A DNA stretch of 40,143 nt from Desemzia sp045528445 (GCF_045528445.1 NZ_JBGQQU010000033.1:1-40143); one strand, 5' to 3'; shown: positions 16,504-24,617, numbered from the stretch's first letter. Notes: a model not told the origin generated them from the sequence alone. Translations and numbers: made by a program.

Positions 16504-18312
16504 TTATTCAACGGTAACGCTCTTAGCCAAGTTTCTTGGTTTGTCTACATCATTACCACGGTGCAAGCTAGTGTAGTATGCAATCAATTGAGTCGGGATG
16601 ACACTCACGAGAGGAGTCAATAATTCATGAACTTTTGGTAATACATAAGCATCGCCAGCTTGTTCTAAGCCTTCCATAGCAATGATCATACTGTGAGCTC
16701 CACGAGAAATAACTTCATGTGAATTTCCGCGTGTGTGCCCAGCCGTTTTTCCGTCTGTAATGATCGAAATAACAGGAGTGCCTTCTTCAATCAAAGCAAT
16801 CGTTCCATGTTTCAATTCTCCAGCCGCAAAGCCTTCTGTTTGAACATAAGAAACTTCTTTCAATTTTAAGGCAGCTTCCATAACCAGGTAGTAATCAACA
16901 CCGCGTCCAATATAGAATGCATTACGGCTGATACTCAAATGAGTTAAAGAAAGCTGTTCAAAAATTTCTTTGTCATCAATAACGGATTCAATAGCATTGG
17001 CTACGATCCCAATTTCGTGAGCAATATCGATTTCGATAGGCAATCCCTTAGCTTTGGCCACTAATTCAGCCAAAATAGATAGCACCGCAATTTGCGCTGT
17101 ATAGGCTTTAGTAGAAGCAACAGCAATTTCTGGACCAGCGTGCAACAATAATGTAAATTGTGCTTCGCGAGAAAGAGTAGAGCCAGGTACGTTAGTAAGT
17201 GTTAGAGATGGGTAACCCATTTCGTTTACTTGGACTAATACTTGACGACTATCAGCCGTTTCGCCACTTTGTGATAAGAAGATAAAGAATGGTTTTTCAG
17301 TTAATAACGGCATATTGTAGCCGAATTCGCTTGATAAATGCACTTCTGTAGGAATTTGAGTCATTTTTTCAAGCAATTGTTTTCCTGCCCATCCCGCATT
17401 GTAACTTGTACCACAAGCTACGATATAAATACGGTCACTAGCTAAAACAGCCTCCAAAATTTCAGGATCCATTTCTAATTTGCCGGCTTCATTTTGGTAG
17501 TTTTGGACAATTTTCCGCATAACAGCTGGTTGTTCGTCGATTTCTTTCGCCATGTAGTATGGGTAAGTGCCTTTACCTAAATCATTTGCGTCTAAATGTG
17601 CGGTATAAGAATCGCGTTCGATCACTTCACCAGATAAATCTTCGATCTGAATGCCTTCATTTGATAATGTAGCTACTTCACCGTCCATCAGCTCGATGAA
17701 TTGATTCGTTTCACGAATCATAGCCATTGCATCACTACAAATCACATTAAATCCATCACCAGTACCTAATAGTAAAGGGCTTTTGTTTTTTGCTGCATAA
17801 ATCACATCTGGATTTTCGTTATCTACTAATGCTAAAGCATATGAACCTTTTAAAGTAACGATAGCTTTTTTAAAAGCATCCATTGTATCTAATCCTTCAG
17901 ATTCAGCAAACCAAGCAATCAATTGAACGATGATCTCAGTATCTGTATCACTGTGTAATGGAACATTAGTTAAGTAAGCATCGCGTACTTCTGTAAAGTT
18001 TTCGATAACACCGTTGTGAACGATAGAAAAACGACCACTGTTTGATTGATGCGGGTGAGCGTTGTCTACACTTGGAACTCCGTGAGTTGCCCAACGAGTG
18101 TGGCCGATCCCTGAAAAAGCCGAAACAGATTCATCCACTTTATCTCGTAAAGCAGCAATACGTCCTTTTTCTTTAAATAAATGACCCGTTTTTTGATTAT
18201 CCATCACGTAGATTCCTGCTGAATCATACCCGCGATACTCTAAAGTATCTAAACCATTTAACAAAATTTCTTTTGCATCTTTATTTCCGATATATCCTAC
18301 AATTCCGCACAT
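16504..18312 (-). CDS. glmS: Glutamine-fructose-6-phosphate aminotransferase (isomerising)
   Basis: Makes glucosamine-6-P from fructose-6-P and glutamine, the first step to UDP-GlcNAc and all wall amino sugars. It begins MCGIVGYIGNKD, with the catalytic Cys2 of the glutaminase domain; GYDSAGI, TRWATHG and HNGVIENF follow. Two SIS domains fill residues about 290-602, with ACGTSYNAG, SQSGETADSR and the C-terminal KPRNLAKSVTVE. It is 602 aa, full length. The leader is about 138 nt. I looked for the glmS ribozyme core in that leader and did not find it; two NagR-like sites flank the promoter instead. Confidence 0.97.
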   Translation of the reverse strand: MCGIVGYIGNKDAKEILLNGLDTLEYRGYDSAGIYVMDNQKTGHLFKEKGRIAALRDKVDESVSAFSGIGHTRWATHGVPSVDNAHPHQSNSGRFSIVHNGVIENFTEVRDAYLTNVPLHSDTDTEIIVQLIAWFAESEGLDTMDAFKKAIVTLKGSYALALVDNENPDVIYAAKNKSPLLLGTGDGFNVICSDAMAMIRETNQFIELMDGEVATLSNEGIQIEDLSGEVIERDSYTAHLDANDLGKGTYPYYMAKEIDEQPAVMRKIVQNYQNEAGKLEMDPEILEAVLASDRIYIVACGTSYNAGWAGKQLLEKMTQIPTEVHLSSEFGYNMPLLTEKPFFIFLSQSGETADSRQVLVQVNEMGYPSLTLTNVPGSTLSREAQFTLLLHAGPEIAVASTKAYTAQIAVLSILAELVAKAKGLPIEIDIAHEIGIVANAIESVIDDKEIFEQLSLTHLSISRNAFYIGRGVDYYLVMEAALKLKEVSYVQTEGFAAGELKHGTIALIEEGTPVISIITDGKTAGHTRGNSHEVISRGAHSMIIAMEGLEQAGDAYVLPKVHELLTPLVSVIPTQLIAYYTSLHRGNDVDKPRNLAKSVTVE

Positions 18313-18456
18313 TCATTATTCCAACTTTCTATGGTATTTTTTAATTTTTAACTTGCGTGTAGTAGATGCCAACCAGCTCGTAAAACGTACGATATTAATC
18401 AGTTTATTTAATTGGTATAGACAATATCAGGAACGCTTGGCAACGAGAACAACTAA
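18313..18456 (-). other. glmS 5' leader, no ribozyme seen
   Basis: The leader of about 138 nt is long but lacks the conserved glmS ribozyme core segments. It contains one NagR-like operator. The ribosome site is weak (TTGGAA about seven bases before the ATG). Confidence 0.5.
18410..18425. promoter_or_regulatory. NagR-like operator O1 downstream of the glmS promoter
   Basis: AATTGGTATAGACAAT. It resembles the palindrome AATTGGTCTATACCAATT bound by NagR/YvoA (GntR family) near nag and glmS genes in streptococci and bacilli. It lies in the transcribed leader of glmS. Confidence 0.65.
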
Positions 18457-18485
18457 ATAGTACAGCACTAGCAAAAAGATGTCAA
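18457..18485 (-). promoter_or_regulatory. glmS promoter
   Basis: On the minus strand: TTGACA (18485-18480), 17 bp, TACTAT (18462-18457). The -35 matches the consensus exactly. Confidence 0.85.
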
Positions 18486-18509
18486 TGAATTGTTTTATTT
18501 TTATTTAAA

Positions 18510-18525
18510 AATTGGTCTATACGAA
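18510..18525. promoter_or_regulatory. NagR-like operator O2 upstream of the glmS promoter
   Basis: AATTGGTCTATACGAA, two mismatches from the palindrome AATTGGTCTATACCAATT. It sits about 25 bp upstream of the glmS -35, so O1 and O2 bracket the promoter about 100 bp apart. Confidence 0.7.
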
Positions 18526-18590
18526 ATGCGCGGAGGCAAATAGGCACTCTAAAAACAGTAGTGCTGTCAGCGTATATAGTAAACACACTC

Positions 18591-18620
18591 TTGACACAAA
18601 CGGGCGTGACAAAGTTGACA
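18591..18620. promoter_or_regulatory. Clustered TGACA repeats, possible MtlR operator
   Basis: TTGACAC (18591-18597) and GTGACAA (18606-18612) form an imperfect inverted repeat, and a third TTGACA follows at 18615-18620. This fits an activator site upstream of mtlA. Neither TTGACA has a clear -10 at 16-18 bp, as expected if the promoter needs an activator. Confidence 0.4.
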
Positions 18621-18629
18621 GTAGGATGC

Positions 18630-18647
18630 ATTGAAAACGTGTTCAAT
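18630..18647. promoter_or_regulatory. cre (CcpA) site before mtlA
   Basis: ATTGAAAACGTGTTCAAT is an imperfect palindrome that matches the cre consensus TGWAANCGNTNWCA at all but one position. It lies about 55 bp before the mtlA start, suited to carbon catabolite repression by roadblock. Confidence 0.65.
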
Positions 18648-18700
18648 AAATTGTAAGTTTTTACATGAGAAAAGGAATATTATTTAAAGGAGGAAATGTC

Positions 18701-20140
18701 GTGGAACAAACAGTATCAAAGTCAAATACAGGAAGAAAGTCGGCCGTTCAAAAGTTTGGTAGTGCTTTAAGTGGGATGGTGATGCCGAATATTGGCGCTT
18801 TTATTGCATGGGGGATTATTACTGCCTTATTTATCGGAGACGGTTATCTACCAAATGAACAATTGGCCACTATTGTAGATCCAATGTTGAAATTCTTATT
18901 GCCATCATTGATTGCTTATCAAGGTGGGTATAACGTATATGGTCAACGTGGAGCAGTAGTCGGAACGATCGCTACATTTGGTGTCATCATGGGTTCAGAA
19001 GTACCTATGTTGATTGGAGCTATGGCTCTTGGTCCATTAGGCGGTTATTTAATCAAGAAATTTGATCAAGCCTTTGGAGACAAAATTAAAACGGGACTGG
19101 AAATGTTGGTCAACAACTTCTCAAGCGGTATTATTGGTTTTATCATGGCAGTCATTGCCTTCTATATTGTTGGACCATTTGTTCAAACCTTGACAGATAT
19201 TATGGGTCAAGGCGTAGCGTGGATCATGAATGCTGGTTTGCTTCCATTAGCAAATATCTTTATTGAACCAGCAAAAATTTTGTTCTTAAATAACGCTATC
19301 AACCATGGTATTTTGACACCATTGGGTATTGAACAAGCTGCCGAAGCAGGCAAATCGATTCTATTCTTATTAGAAGCAAATCCTGGTCCTGGTTTAGGTA
19401 TCTTAGCAGCTTACATGGTTTTTGGTAAAGGTTCATCTAGATCTTCTGCTATTGGAGCATCTGTTATTCATTTTGTCGGTGGGATCCATGAAATTTACTT
19501 CCCATATGTATTGATGAATCCATTATTGTTCTTAGCTGTTATTGCTGGTGGGATCGCTGGTACCTTTACAAATGTACTCATGGGTTCAGGCTTAGTTGCA
19601 GCTGCATCTCCTGGTTCAATCTTTGCAATTTTAGGGATGACGGCTAGAGGCAGTCACATAGGCGTTATTCTAGGGGTGCTTGCAGGTGCAATAGTTTCCT
19701 TTGCAGTAGCCGCTTTGATATTGAAAACAACTAAAGTAAAAGATTCAGATGAAGAATTTGACGCTAAAGTTCAAGAATCTCAAAATCTTAAGTCACAATC
19801 AAAAGGTCAATCTGTTACAGCTCCTGTAACAACTTCAGTGAGCAACGTGAGTGATTCAGCAGTGTCTAAAATTATTTTTGCTTGTGATGCAGGAATGGGT
19901 TCAAGTGCAATGGGAGCTTCTCTAATGCGTAAAAAAGTCAAAGAAGCGGGATTAGACATTCCTGTTACAAATTCTTCTATCAGCAACTTGCAAGATGAAG
20001 AAGGGTTACTGGTTATTACACAAGAAGAATTAACGGACCGAGCTTCTCAGAAAACTCCTGGGGCAACTCATGTGTCTGTAGATAACTTCTTAAGCAGTCC
20101 TAAGTACGATGAAGTTGTGAATCGTTTGAAAGAACAATAA
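18701..20140 (+). CDS. mtlA: Mannitol-specific PTS EIICB component
   Basis: Membrane permease that imports and phosphorylates mannitol to mannitol-1-P. A multi-helix EIIC domain (MVMPNIGAFIAWGIITALF; the motif region SSAIGASVIHFVGGIHEIYF) is joined by a polar Gln/Ser/Thr linker near 365-385 to the EIIB domain, whose phospho-cysteine is in FACDAGMGSSAMGASLM (Cys395). It has no EIIA domain; that is encoded separately by mtlF. I take the GTG at 18701 as the start because AAAGGAGG ends seven bases upstream; the open frame from 18665 contains that ribosome site. The product is 479 aa. First gene of the mannitol operon. Confidence 0.95.
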   Translation: MEQTVSKSNTGRKSAVQKFGSALSGMVMPNIGAFIAWGIITALFIGDGYLPNEQLATIVDPMLKFLLPSLIAYQGGYNVYGQRGAVVGTIATFGVIMGSEVPMLIGAMALGPLGGYLIKKFDQAFGDKIKTGLEMLVNNFSSGIIGFIMAVIAFYIVGPFVQTLTDIMGQGVAWIMNAGLLPLANIFIEPAKILFLNNAINHGILTPLGIEQAAEAGKSILFLLEANPGPGLGILAAYMVFGKGSSRSSAIGASVIHFVGGIHEIYFPYVLMNPLLFLAVIAGGIAGTFTNVLMGSGLVAAASPGSIFAILGMTARGSHIGVILGVLAGAIVSFAVAALILKTTKVKDSDEEFDAKVQESQNLKSQSKGQSVTAPVTTSVSNVSDSAVSKIIFACDAGMGSSAMGASLMRKKVKEAGLDIPVTNSSISNLQDEEGLLVITQEELTDRASQKTPGATHVSVDNFLSSPKYDEVVNRLKEQ

Positions 20141-20166
20141 TTGAACCATTCATAAAAATTTAATAA

Positions 20167-20208
20167 GGAAAGTGGTGTAATTTATCTTACACTGCTTTCC
20201 TGTTTATT
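20167..20208 (+). terminator. Intercistronic hairpin between mtlA and mtlR
   Basis: GGAAAGTGGTGTAA (20167-20180) pairs along all 14 bases with TTACACTGCTTTCC (20187-20200), two pairs being G-U. Only a broken T-tract (TGTTTATTGATTT) follows, so it is probably a partial terminator or a 3' stabiliser that lowers mtlR relative to mtlA. Confidence 0.65.
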
Positions 20209-20247
20209 GATTTAATGAGAAATTTTTTTCCAGAGAGGAGGAGGAAA

Positions 20248-22329
20248 TTGTATCTATCTAATCGAGAAAAGAAATTGATAAATATATTTTTGGAACAACC
20301 AAATGGTGTGACGATCGATTATTTGAGTGAACAATTATCTGTCAGCAATCGTACCACTTATAGAGTCATTTCCAGTATGGAAAGTGCGTTAGCTCAGTTC
20401 CAAATAAAGTTGACTCGAGATACGAAAGGGTATCGTCTGATCGGGAAAGATGTTTTTTTAGAAAAACTAAAAGAACAAGTCAGCTCTCCCCTAGAAGAAC
20501 TGTCAGTCCAACAAAGGCAAAGCAAATTGATCATCACATTATTGATGGAAAAAGAAGAGGTCAAAATGGAGTCTCTTGCCATCGATTTAAATGTCAGCGT
20601 GGGAACGATTCAGTCAGATTTAGTCTCTATTGAAGAAGTATTTAACGAGTACCAAATTAGAATCAACAGGCGAAAAGCAAAAGGAATTCTAGCTGAAGCT
20701 TCTGAAAGTAACCGGCGTTTGATCATCAGCGGGCTGATTACCAGTGAAATCAACGAATACGATTTTTTTCAATTGTTTGATCGAAGCAATCAATTAAAAC
20801 AAGAACGGTGGAAAAACATTCATAACCCTTTTCTGGATGAATTAAATCCTGAAGATCTTGAATATGCTTATAAGGCATTGAAAGAGATAGCGGGATTCAA
20901 TACCGAAGAAGTGACGGATACTCAATTTCAACGTTTGGTCATTCTATTGTGTATTTCTATTACACGAATGAAACTGGGGCTGTTGCTGGATGAGATTCAA
21001 TTAAATACACCAAAGACGATAGCCCATAGTAAAAAAAGTCAAATGATGGCAACCAAAATTATGGAAAATATCCAATTGGTTTATCATTTGGAAACCTTAC
21101 CCATAGAAGAAAAGGAGTTTTTAGCTCTGCAGATTCAGGGGCTGAACATTCCTCTAAAAAATGAATTTTATGAAGATTTTGATGTCAATCTAGGGTATAA
21201 AGTTCGTGAATTGATTCGGCTGGTTTCAAAAGATCTGGGTTGGGATTTTTATCTGGATGAGACCTTATATCAGGATTTGCTGCAGCACGTATCTGCAGCA
21301 TTAAATAGAGCACAAGCTCCTATGCCAGAAAGCAATAATCCGTTGCTCAATAAGATTTTTGAGGAGTATGAAGAAATCAGTTTTTCGGTACAAAACAATT
21401 TAAAAACCATTTTTCCAAGTACGAAATTTTTGTCGAATGAAGTAGTCTATATCGTTATCCATTTTGCGTCTGCTTATGAACGAAATCCACGTACTCAATC
21501 GTTGTCCGTACTTGTTATTTGCTCAAGCGGGGTTGGCACAGCCAAAATCTTGGAAAGCCGGTTGAAGAAGCACATTCCTGAAATTACAGAGATCGAAATT
21601 TCCCAAATCTCGCAATTGAGCAATGTGCATTACGAAGAATACGATTTGATTCTTTCGACAGTATTTCTTCAAGGTTTTGAGACGGAGTATAAAGTGGTCA
21701 CGCCTCTTCTAATGGATGATGAGGTGAAGAGTATCAAGTTGTACACCCGACAAATATTAGCAGAGAAGAAAAATAAAAAGGAAATGCAAGACCAATTGTA
21801 TTCCCATAATCATGCAGAAGAGAATGATTTTAAAGATTTCTTCGAAAAATTGTCTGAAGTGAATACTGTTCTAGAGAATTTTGATTTGATTCTTATCAAT
21901 AATCCCTCAAATATAGAGGATTCTCTAACCTTAATGTGCCAGAGGCTTGAAGGGGAGATCGTATCAAATACTAGAGAGGTAAAAGAAAAATTAGTCAAAC
22001 GAATGGTACTAGCACCTATTGGATTGCCTAGCACCAATATGGCGTTGTTTCATTGTATTGATGAAGCGGTCCTGAAACCTTATTTTGCTATTTTTGAATT
22101 ATCGCATCCCTTCCAAATTCAGGCTATGGATAAGAAGAATCTTCAGGTGAAACGTGTGTTGATGATGCTGGGTCCCGATCCATTAAGTAAAAAAACGCAA
22201 GATATATTAGGGGCGATCAGTGCAGCGATTGTAGAAAGTTCCGTCAATATGGAATTATTTAATTCAGGCTCAAAAGAATTGATCAGTCAATTTTTAAATC
22301 ATTTGTATTTAGAAAAAATAAAAGCTTAG
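20248..22329 (+). CDS. mtlR: Mannitol operon activator MtlR (BglG/PRD family)
   Basis: DNA-binding activator controlled by PTS phosphorylation. Two HTH domains (YLSEQLSVSNRTTYRVISSM; then LAIDLNVSVGTIQSDL), two PRDs, a Gat-type EIIB domain and a C-terminal EIIA-like domain. PRD2 keeps both expected histidines (His347 in LLQHVSAALNR, His405 in VIHFASAYER); EIIB has Cys425 in VICSSGVGTAK; the EIIA-like domain has His602. PRD1 has lost both: Leu233 and Gln295 stand where MtlR normally has His. I start at TTG 20248, directly after GGAGGAGG; the open frame begins at 20215 but its ATG has no ribosome site. The product is 693 aa, normal length. Confidence 0.93.
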   Translation: MYLSNREKKLINIFLEQPNGVTIDYLSEQLSVSNRTTYRVISSMESALAQFQIKLTRDTKGYRLIGKDVFLEKLKEQVSSPLEELSVQQRQSKLIITLLMEKEEVKMESLAIDLNVSVGTIQSDLVSIEEVFNEYQIRINRRKAKGILAEASESNRRLIISGLITSEINEYDFFQLFDRSNQLKQERWKNIHNPFLDELNPEDLEYAYKALKEIAGFNTEEVTDTQFQRLVILLCISITRMKLGLLLDEIQLNTPKTIAHSKKSQMMATKIMENIQLVYHLETLPIEEKEFLALQIQGLNIPLKNEFYEDFDVNLGYKVRELIRLVSKDLGWDFYLDETLYQDLLQHVSAALNRAQAPMPESNNPLLNKIFEEYEEISFSVQNNLKTIFPSTKFLSNEVVYIVIHFASAYERNPRTQSLSVLVICSSGVGTAKILESRLKKHIPEITEIEISQISQLSNVHYEEYDLILSTVFLQGFETEYKVVTPLLMDDEVKSIKLYTRQILAEKKNKKEMQDQLYSHNHAEENDFKDFFEKLSEVNTVLENFDLILINNPSNIEDSLTLMCQRLEGEIVSNTREVKEKLVKRMVLAPIGLPSTNMALFHCIDEAVLKPYFAIFELSHPFQIQAMDKKNLQVKRVLMMLGPDPLSKKTQDILGAISAAIVESSVNMELFNSGSKELISQFLNHLYLEKIKA

Positions 22330-22347
22330 TGAATAGGAGAATAGTAG

Positions 22348-22788
22348 ATGAGTATTTTAAATGAAACGAACGTGTTATTAAATCAGACAGTTGAAAGCAA
22401 GGATGAGGCGATTAAAGCAGCAGGGAAATTACTGGTACTAGGAGGATATGTTGAAGAAAGCTATATTGACTCTATGTTGGAAAGAGAACAAACCGTTTCT
22501 ACCTATATGGGCAACTTTATTGCGATCCCTCACGGAACAGATGGATCAAAAGAATCCATCAAAAAATCTGGGATCTCTGTAGTACAAATTCCAAATGGAG
22601 TCAATTTTGGAAAACCAGATGAAGATAAATTAGTGACCATCGTTTTTGGAATTGCTGGAGTCGGTGATGAACATTTGGATATCTTATCTCAAATTGCAGT
22701 GTACTGCTCAGAAATTGAGAATGTAGTGAAACTGGCTGATGCGAAATCGGAAAGTGAAATCGTTCAGTTGTTGGGAGGAATCGATTAA
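22348..22788 (+). CDS. mtlF: Mannitol-specific PTS EIIA component
   Basis: Passes phosphate from HPr to the EIIB domain of MtlA. It has the mannitol/fructose EIIA fold with phospho-acceptor His62 in NFIAIPHGTDGSK. It is 146 aa, normal for a free EIIA. TAGGAGA precedes the ATG. It lies 18 bp after mtlR, and its stop codon directly abuts the mtlD ATG. Confidence 0.95.
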   Translation: MSILNETNVLLNQTVESKDEAIKAAGKLLVLGGYVEESYIDSMLEREQTVSTYMGNFIAIPHGTDGSKESIKKSGISVVQIPNGVNFGKPDEDKLVTIVFGIAGVGDEHLDILSQIAVYCSEIENVVKLADAKSESEIVQLLGGID

Positions 22789-23940
22789 ATGAAAGCTATA
22801 CATTTTGGTGGAGGTAATATTGGACGAGGGTTTATTGGGGAAATTTTAAATCAAAACGGATTTACCGTTGCTTTTGTAGATGTGAATAAAGACATTATTG
22901 ATGCGTTGAATCAACATAATTCCTACACGATTCATTTGGCTGAAGAAGAAAAATCAACAGTGAAAATTGATAAAGTTTATGGTATCAATAATGGAACAAA
23001 TCCTGAAGAAGTTGTTGATTTATTTGGCGAAATAGATCTTGTTACTACGGCCATTGGTCCGAAAGTTCTGCCGTATATCGCACCTTTGATTGCTCAAGGA
23101 ATTCAACAAAGAAAAAAGAGCAACAGTACACAATCGTTGGATATCATTGCCTGTGAAAATATGATAGAGGGCAGCAGCTTTTTAAAAGAAGAAGTGACTA
23201 AGCACTTAACAGAAGAAGATCTAAGTTATATGGAGAGTTACATTGGATTTCCAAATGCTGCCGTTGACCGGATCGTTCCAGCTCAGACTCATGAGGATGT
23301 ATTAAGCGTTACTGTCGAACCTTATAAAGAATGGGTAGTTGACAGTGAGGAATTGAAAAATACAGCGTTACAGATTGAGGGGGTTCATTATGTCAAAGAT
23401 TTAAATCCTTTCATCGAGCGAAAATTGCTTACAGTAAACACAGGTCATGCTGCTACAGCCTACAATGGGAAATATGCTGGGTATCACATGATTGATGAGG
23501 CTTTGAGAGATGAAGCCGTCTTACAAGATGTGAAGAGTGTACTGAACGAAACAGGAGCATTGATGATCCAAAAATGGAACTTTGATGCAACAGAGCACCA
23601 ACAATACATGGACAAAATTTTAAGCCGTTTCAAAAACCCTTTTATTTCGGATGACATTAGCCGAGTAGGCAGAACGCCTATTCGAAAACTAGGGTATGAT
23701 GAACGATTCATAAAACCGATTCGTGAAGCCTATGAACGTCAATTAAATGTAGAGGCATTGATCCAGACAGTAGCGAAAGCTTTTTGTTACCGCGATGAGA
23801 ATGATGAAGAAAGTCAAGAATTAAGCCGACTATTTGCGGAAAATACGGTTGCTGAAGTGGTTCGCCATGTGACGAAATTAACGGATGAAGAGCTCATTTC
23901 AAAAATAGTTTCCGAGTATGAGAGTTTAGAAAAAAGATAA
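22789..23940 (+). CDS. mtlD: Mannitol-1-phosphate 5-dehydrogenase
   Basis: Oxidises mannitol-1-P to fructose-6-P with NAD+. The N-terminal Rossmann motif is MKAIHFGGGNIGRGFIGEIL. Later family segments include ACENMIEGS, GFPNAAVDRIVP, and KLLTVNTGHAATAYNG with the substrate-binding region. It is 383 aa, full length. GGGAGG lies inside the end of mtlF, so the two are probably translationally coupled. The operon mtlA-mtlR-mtlF-mtlD is complete. Confidence 0.96.
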   Translation: MKAIHFGGGNIGRGFIGEILNQNGFTVAFVDVNKDIIDALNQHNSYTIHLAEEEKSTVKIDKVYGINNGTNPEEVVDLFGEIDLVTTAIGPKVLPYIAPLIAQGIQQRKKSNSTQSLDIIACENMIEGSSFLKEEVTKHLTEEDLSYMESYIGFPNAAVDRIVPAQTHEDVLSVTVEPYKEWVVDSEELKNTALQIEGVHYVKDLNPFIERKLLTVNTGHAATAYNGKYAGYHMIDEALRDEAVLQDVKSVLNETGALMIQKWNFDATEHQQYMDKILSRFKNPFISDDISRVGRTPIRKLGYDERFIKPIREAYERQLNVEALIQTVAKAFCYRDENDEESQELSRLFAENTVAEVVRHVTKLTDEELISKIVSEYESLEKR

Positions 23941-23944
23941 AGGG

Positions 23945-23976
23945 AAGAGAGTATCGAAATGGGATACTCTCTTTTG
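23945..23976 (+). terminator. Intrinsic terminator of the mannitol operon
   Basis: AAGAGAGTATC (23945-23955) pairs with GATACTCTCTT (23963-23973), followed by a short T-tract. Confidence 0.85.
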
Positions 23977-24059
23977 ATATATCGACAGCAACTATTGCGG
24001 TCTGGGTGGGCATAAAGAGACACGTCATACGCATGAAAAAATTTAAATAAAAAATAAAA

Positions 24060-24087
24060 TTACGAATCCTCTCGTCTCTGGTATGCT
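24060..24087 (+). promoter_or_regulatory. Possible promoter inside the 389-bp element
   Basis: TTACGA (24060-24065), 16 bp, TATGCT (24082-24087). It stands about 27 bp before the small reading frame. The -35 is poor. Confidence 0.4.
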
Positions 24088-24113
24088 AAAAGAAAAATGC
24101 GGAGGTGGGCGAC

Positions 24114-24227
24114 ATGAACGAGATTTTCCATCTGTTGAGTGAAGTGGAAGACTTCGGTCTTCATTATGAAAAAGACCTGCTTTCTTTGAACTTCCCGAAA
24201 TACTTAGACACGCTGTTTAAGCTGTGA
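24114..24227 (+). CDS. 37-residue predicted protein inside the inverted-repeat element
   Basis: I do not recognise this protein. GCGGAGGTGG lies about eight bases before the ATG, an unusually good ribosome site for such a short frame. The product begins MNEIFHLLSEVEDFGLHY and ends LDTLFKL. It is acidic at the N-terminal half, amphipathic, probably helical, with no cysteine or signal peptide. It could be a genuine small protein, the leftover start of a larger element gene, or a chance frame. Confidence 0.4.
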   Translation: MNEIFHLLSEVEDFGLHYEKDLLSLNFPKYLDTLFKL

Positions 24228-24281
24228 CTCGTTTGAAGCTTGAAAGTCTGAAAACTACAGGCTCCAGACGGTTCCATGGCT

Positions 24282-24330
24282 TTCCACAAGCAAACCCGTC
24301 CATTCCGGAGGAAATTACACCCCATAGAAC
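24282..24330 (+). repeat. Third copy of the galU-downstream repeat motif
   Basis: ATGGCTTTCCACAAGCAAAC, then CCGTCC and TTCCGGAGGAAATT, aligns with the reverse complement of 12383-12425 (ATGGCTCTCCATAAGCAACC, CCGTAG, ACCGGAGAAAATT) with few mismatches. Confidence 0.65.
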
Positions 24331-24427
24331 CGCCCCTACTTATTAAGAGAGCGTTTTAAAAAGAAGACTTTAATTTTTGGGAGAAAGTACTTTTCATGCG
24401 TATGACGTGGTACAAAGAGTATTTCTG

Positions 24428-24456
24428 TTGACAGATTTTTTTTCGTTTGTTATGAT
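24428..24456 (+). promoter_or_regulatory. Consensus promoter for the cysteine-leader operon
   Basis: TTGACA (24428-24433), exactly 17 bp, TATGAT (24451-24456). It is one of the best promoter matches in the window, so the operon is probably limited after initiation. Confidence 0.88.
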
Positions 24457-24468
24457 AACTTCAGTTTC

Positions 24469-24488
24469 GATTAAGTGCGCACTTGATC
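24469..24488. promoter_or_regulatory. Palindrome at the leader transcription start
   Basis: GATTAAGTGCGCACTTGATC: a perfect 12-bp core (AAGTGCGCACTT) with matching outer GAT/ATC. It covers roughly +6 to +26 and could be a repressor operator or a 5' RNA hairpin. Confidence 0.45.
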
Positions 24489-24533
24489 TAGAAATAAAAC
24501 TCAAAAAATACTATACAAAGAGGAGGAAACCAA

Positions 24534-24617
24534 ATGTTGATGTTTAACTGCTGTTGTTCATGTTGTTCAAAAAACTCATGTCACCAGTTATCATCATATG
24601 CGGTTTCTTTCTGTTAA
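24534..24617 (+). CDS. Cysteine-rich leader peptide (27 aa), putative attenuator
   Basis: Sequence MLMFNCCCSCCSKNSC, then HQLSSYAVSFC and stop. Seven of 27 residues are cysteine, including CCC at 6-8 and CC at 10-11. AGGAGG stands seven bases before the ATG, so it should be well translated. It follows a consensus promoter and precedes an intrinsic terminator and a transporter gene, the layout of a classical amino-acid attenuator. A metal-binding microprotein is the alternative, but the downstream terminator and the pairing of codons 14-18 with the terminator's 5' arm favour regulation by cysteinyl-tRNA supply. Confidence 0.75.
   Translation: MLMFNCCCSCCSKNSCHQLSSYAVSFC

Larger units (their letters stand above)
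24021..24409. mobile_element. 389-bp MITE-like element with 19-bp perfect terminal inverted repeats
   Basis: CACGTCATACGCATGAAAA at 24021-24039 recurs as its exact reverse complement at 24391-24409. Between them are a promoter-like sequence, a 37-codon reading frame with a strong ribosome site, and a copy of the repeat motif also found beside galU. I see no transposase and no clean target-site duplication. A small non-autonomous element is the simplest reading; a non-coding RNA locus with closing stem is an alternative. Confidence 0.6.

Noticed and set aside
18313..18450. A glmS ribozyme/riboswitch before glmS.
   Set aside because: The conserved core segments expected on the minus strand are not present; the leader is better explained by NagR-type operators.
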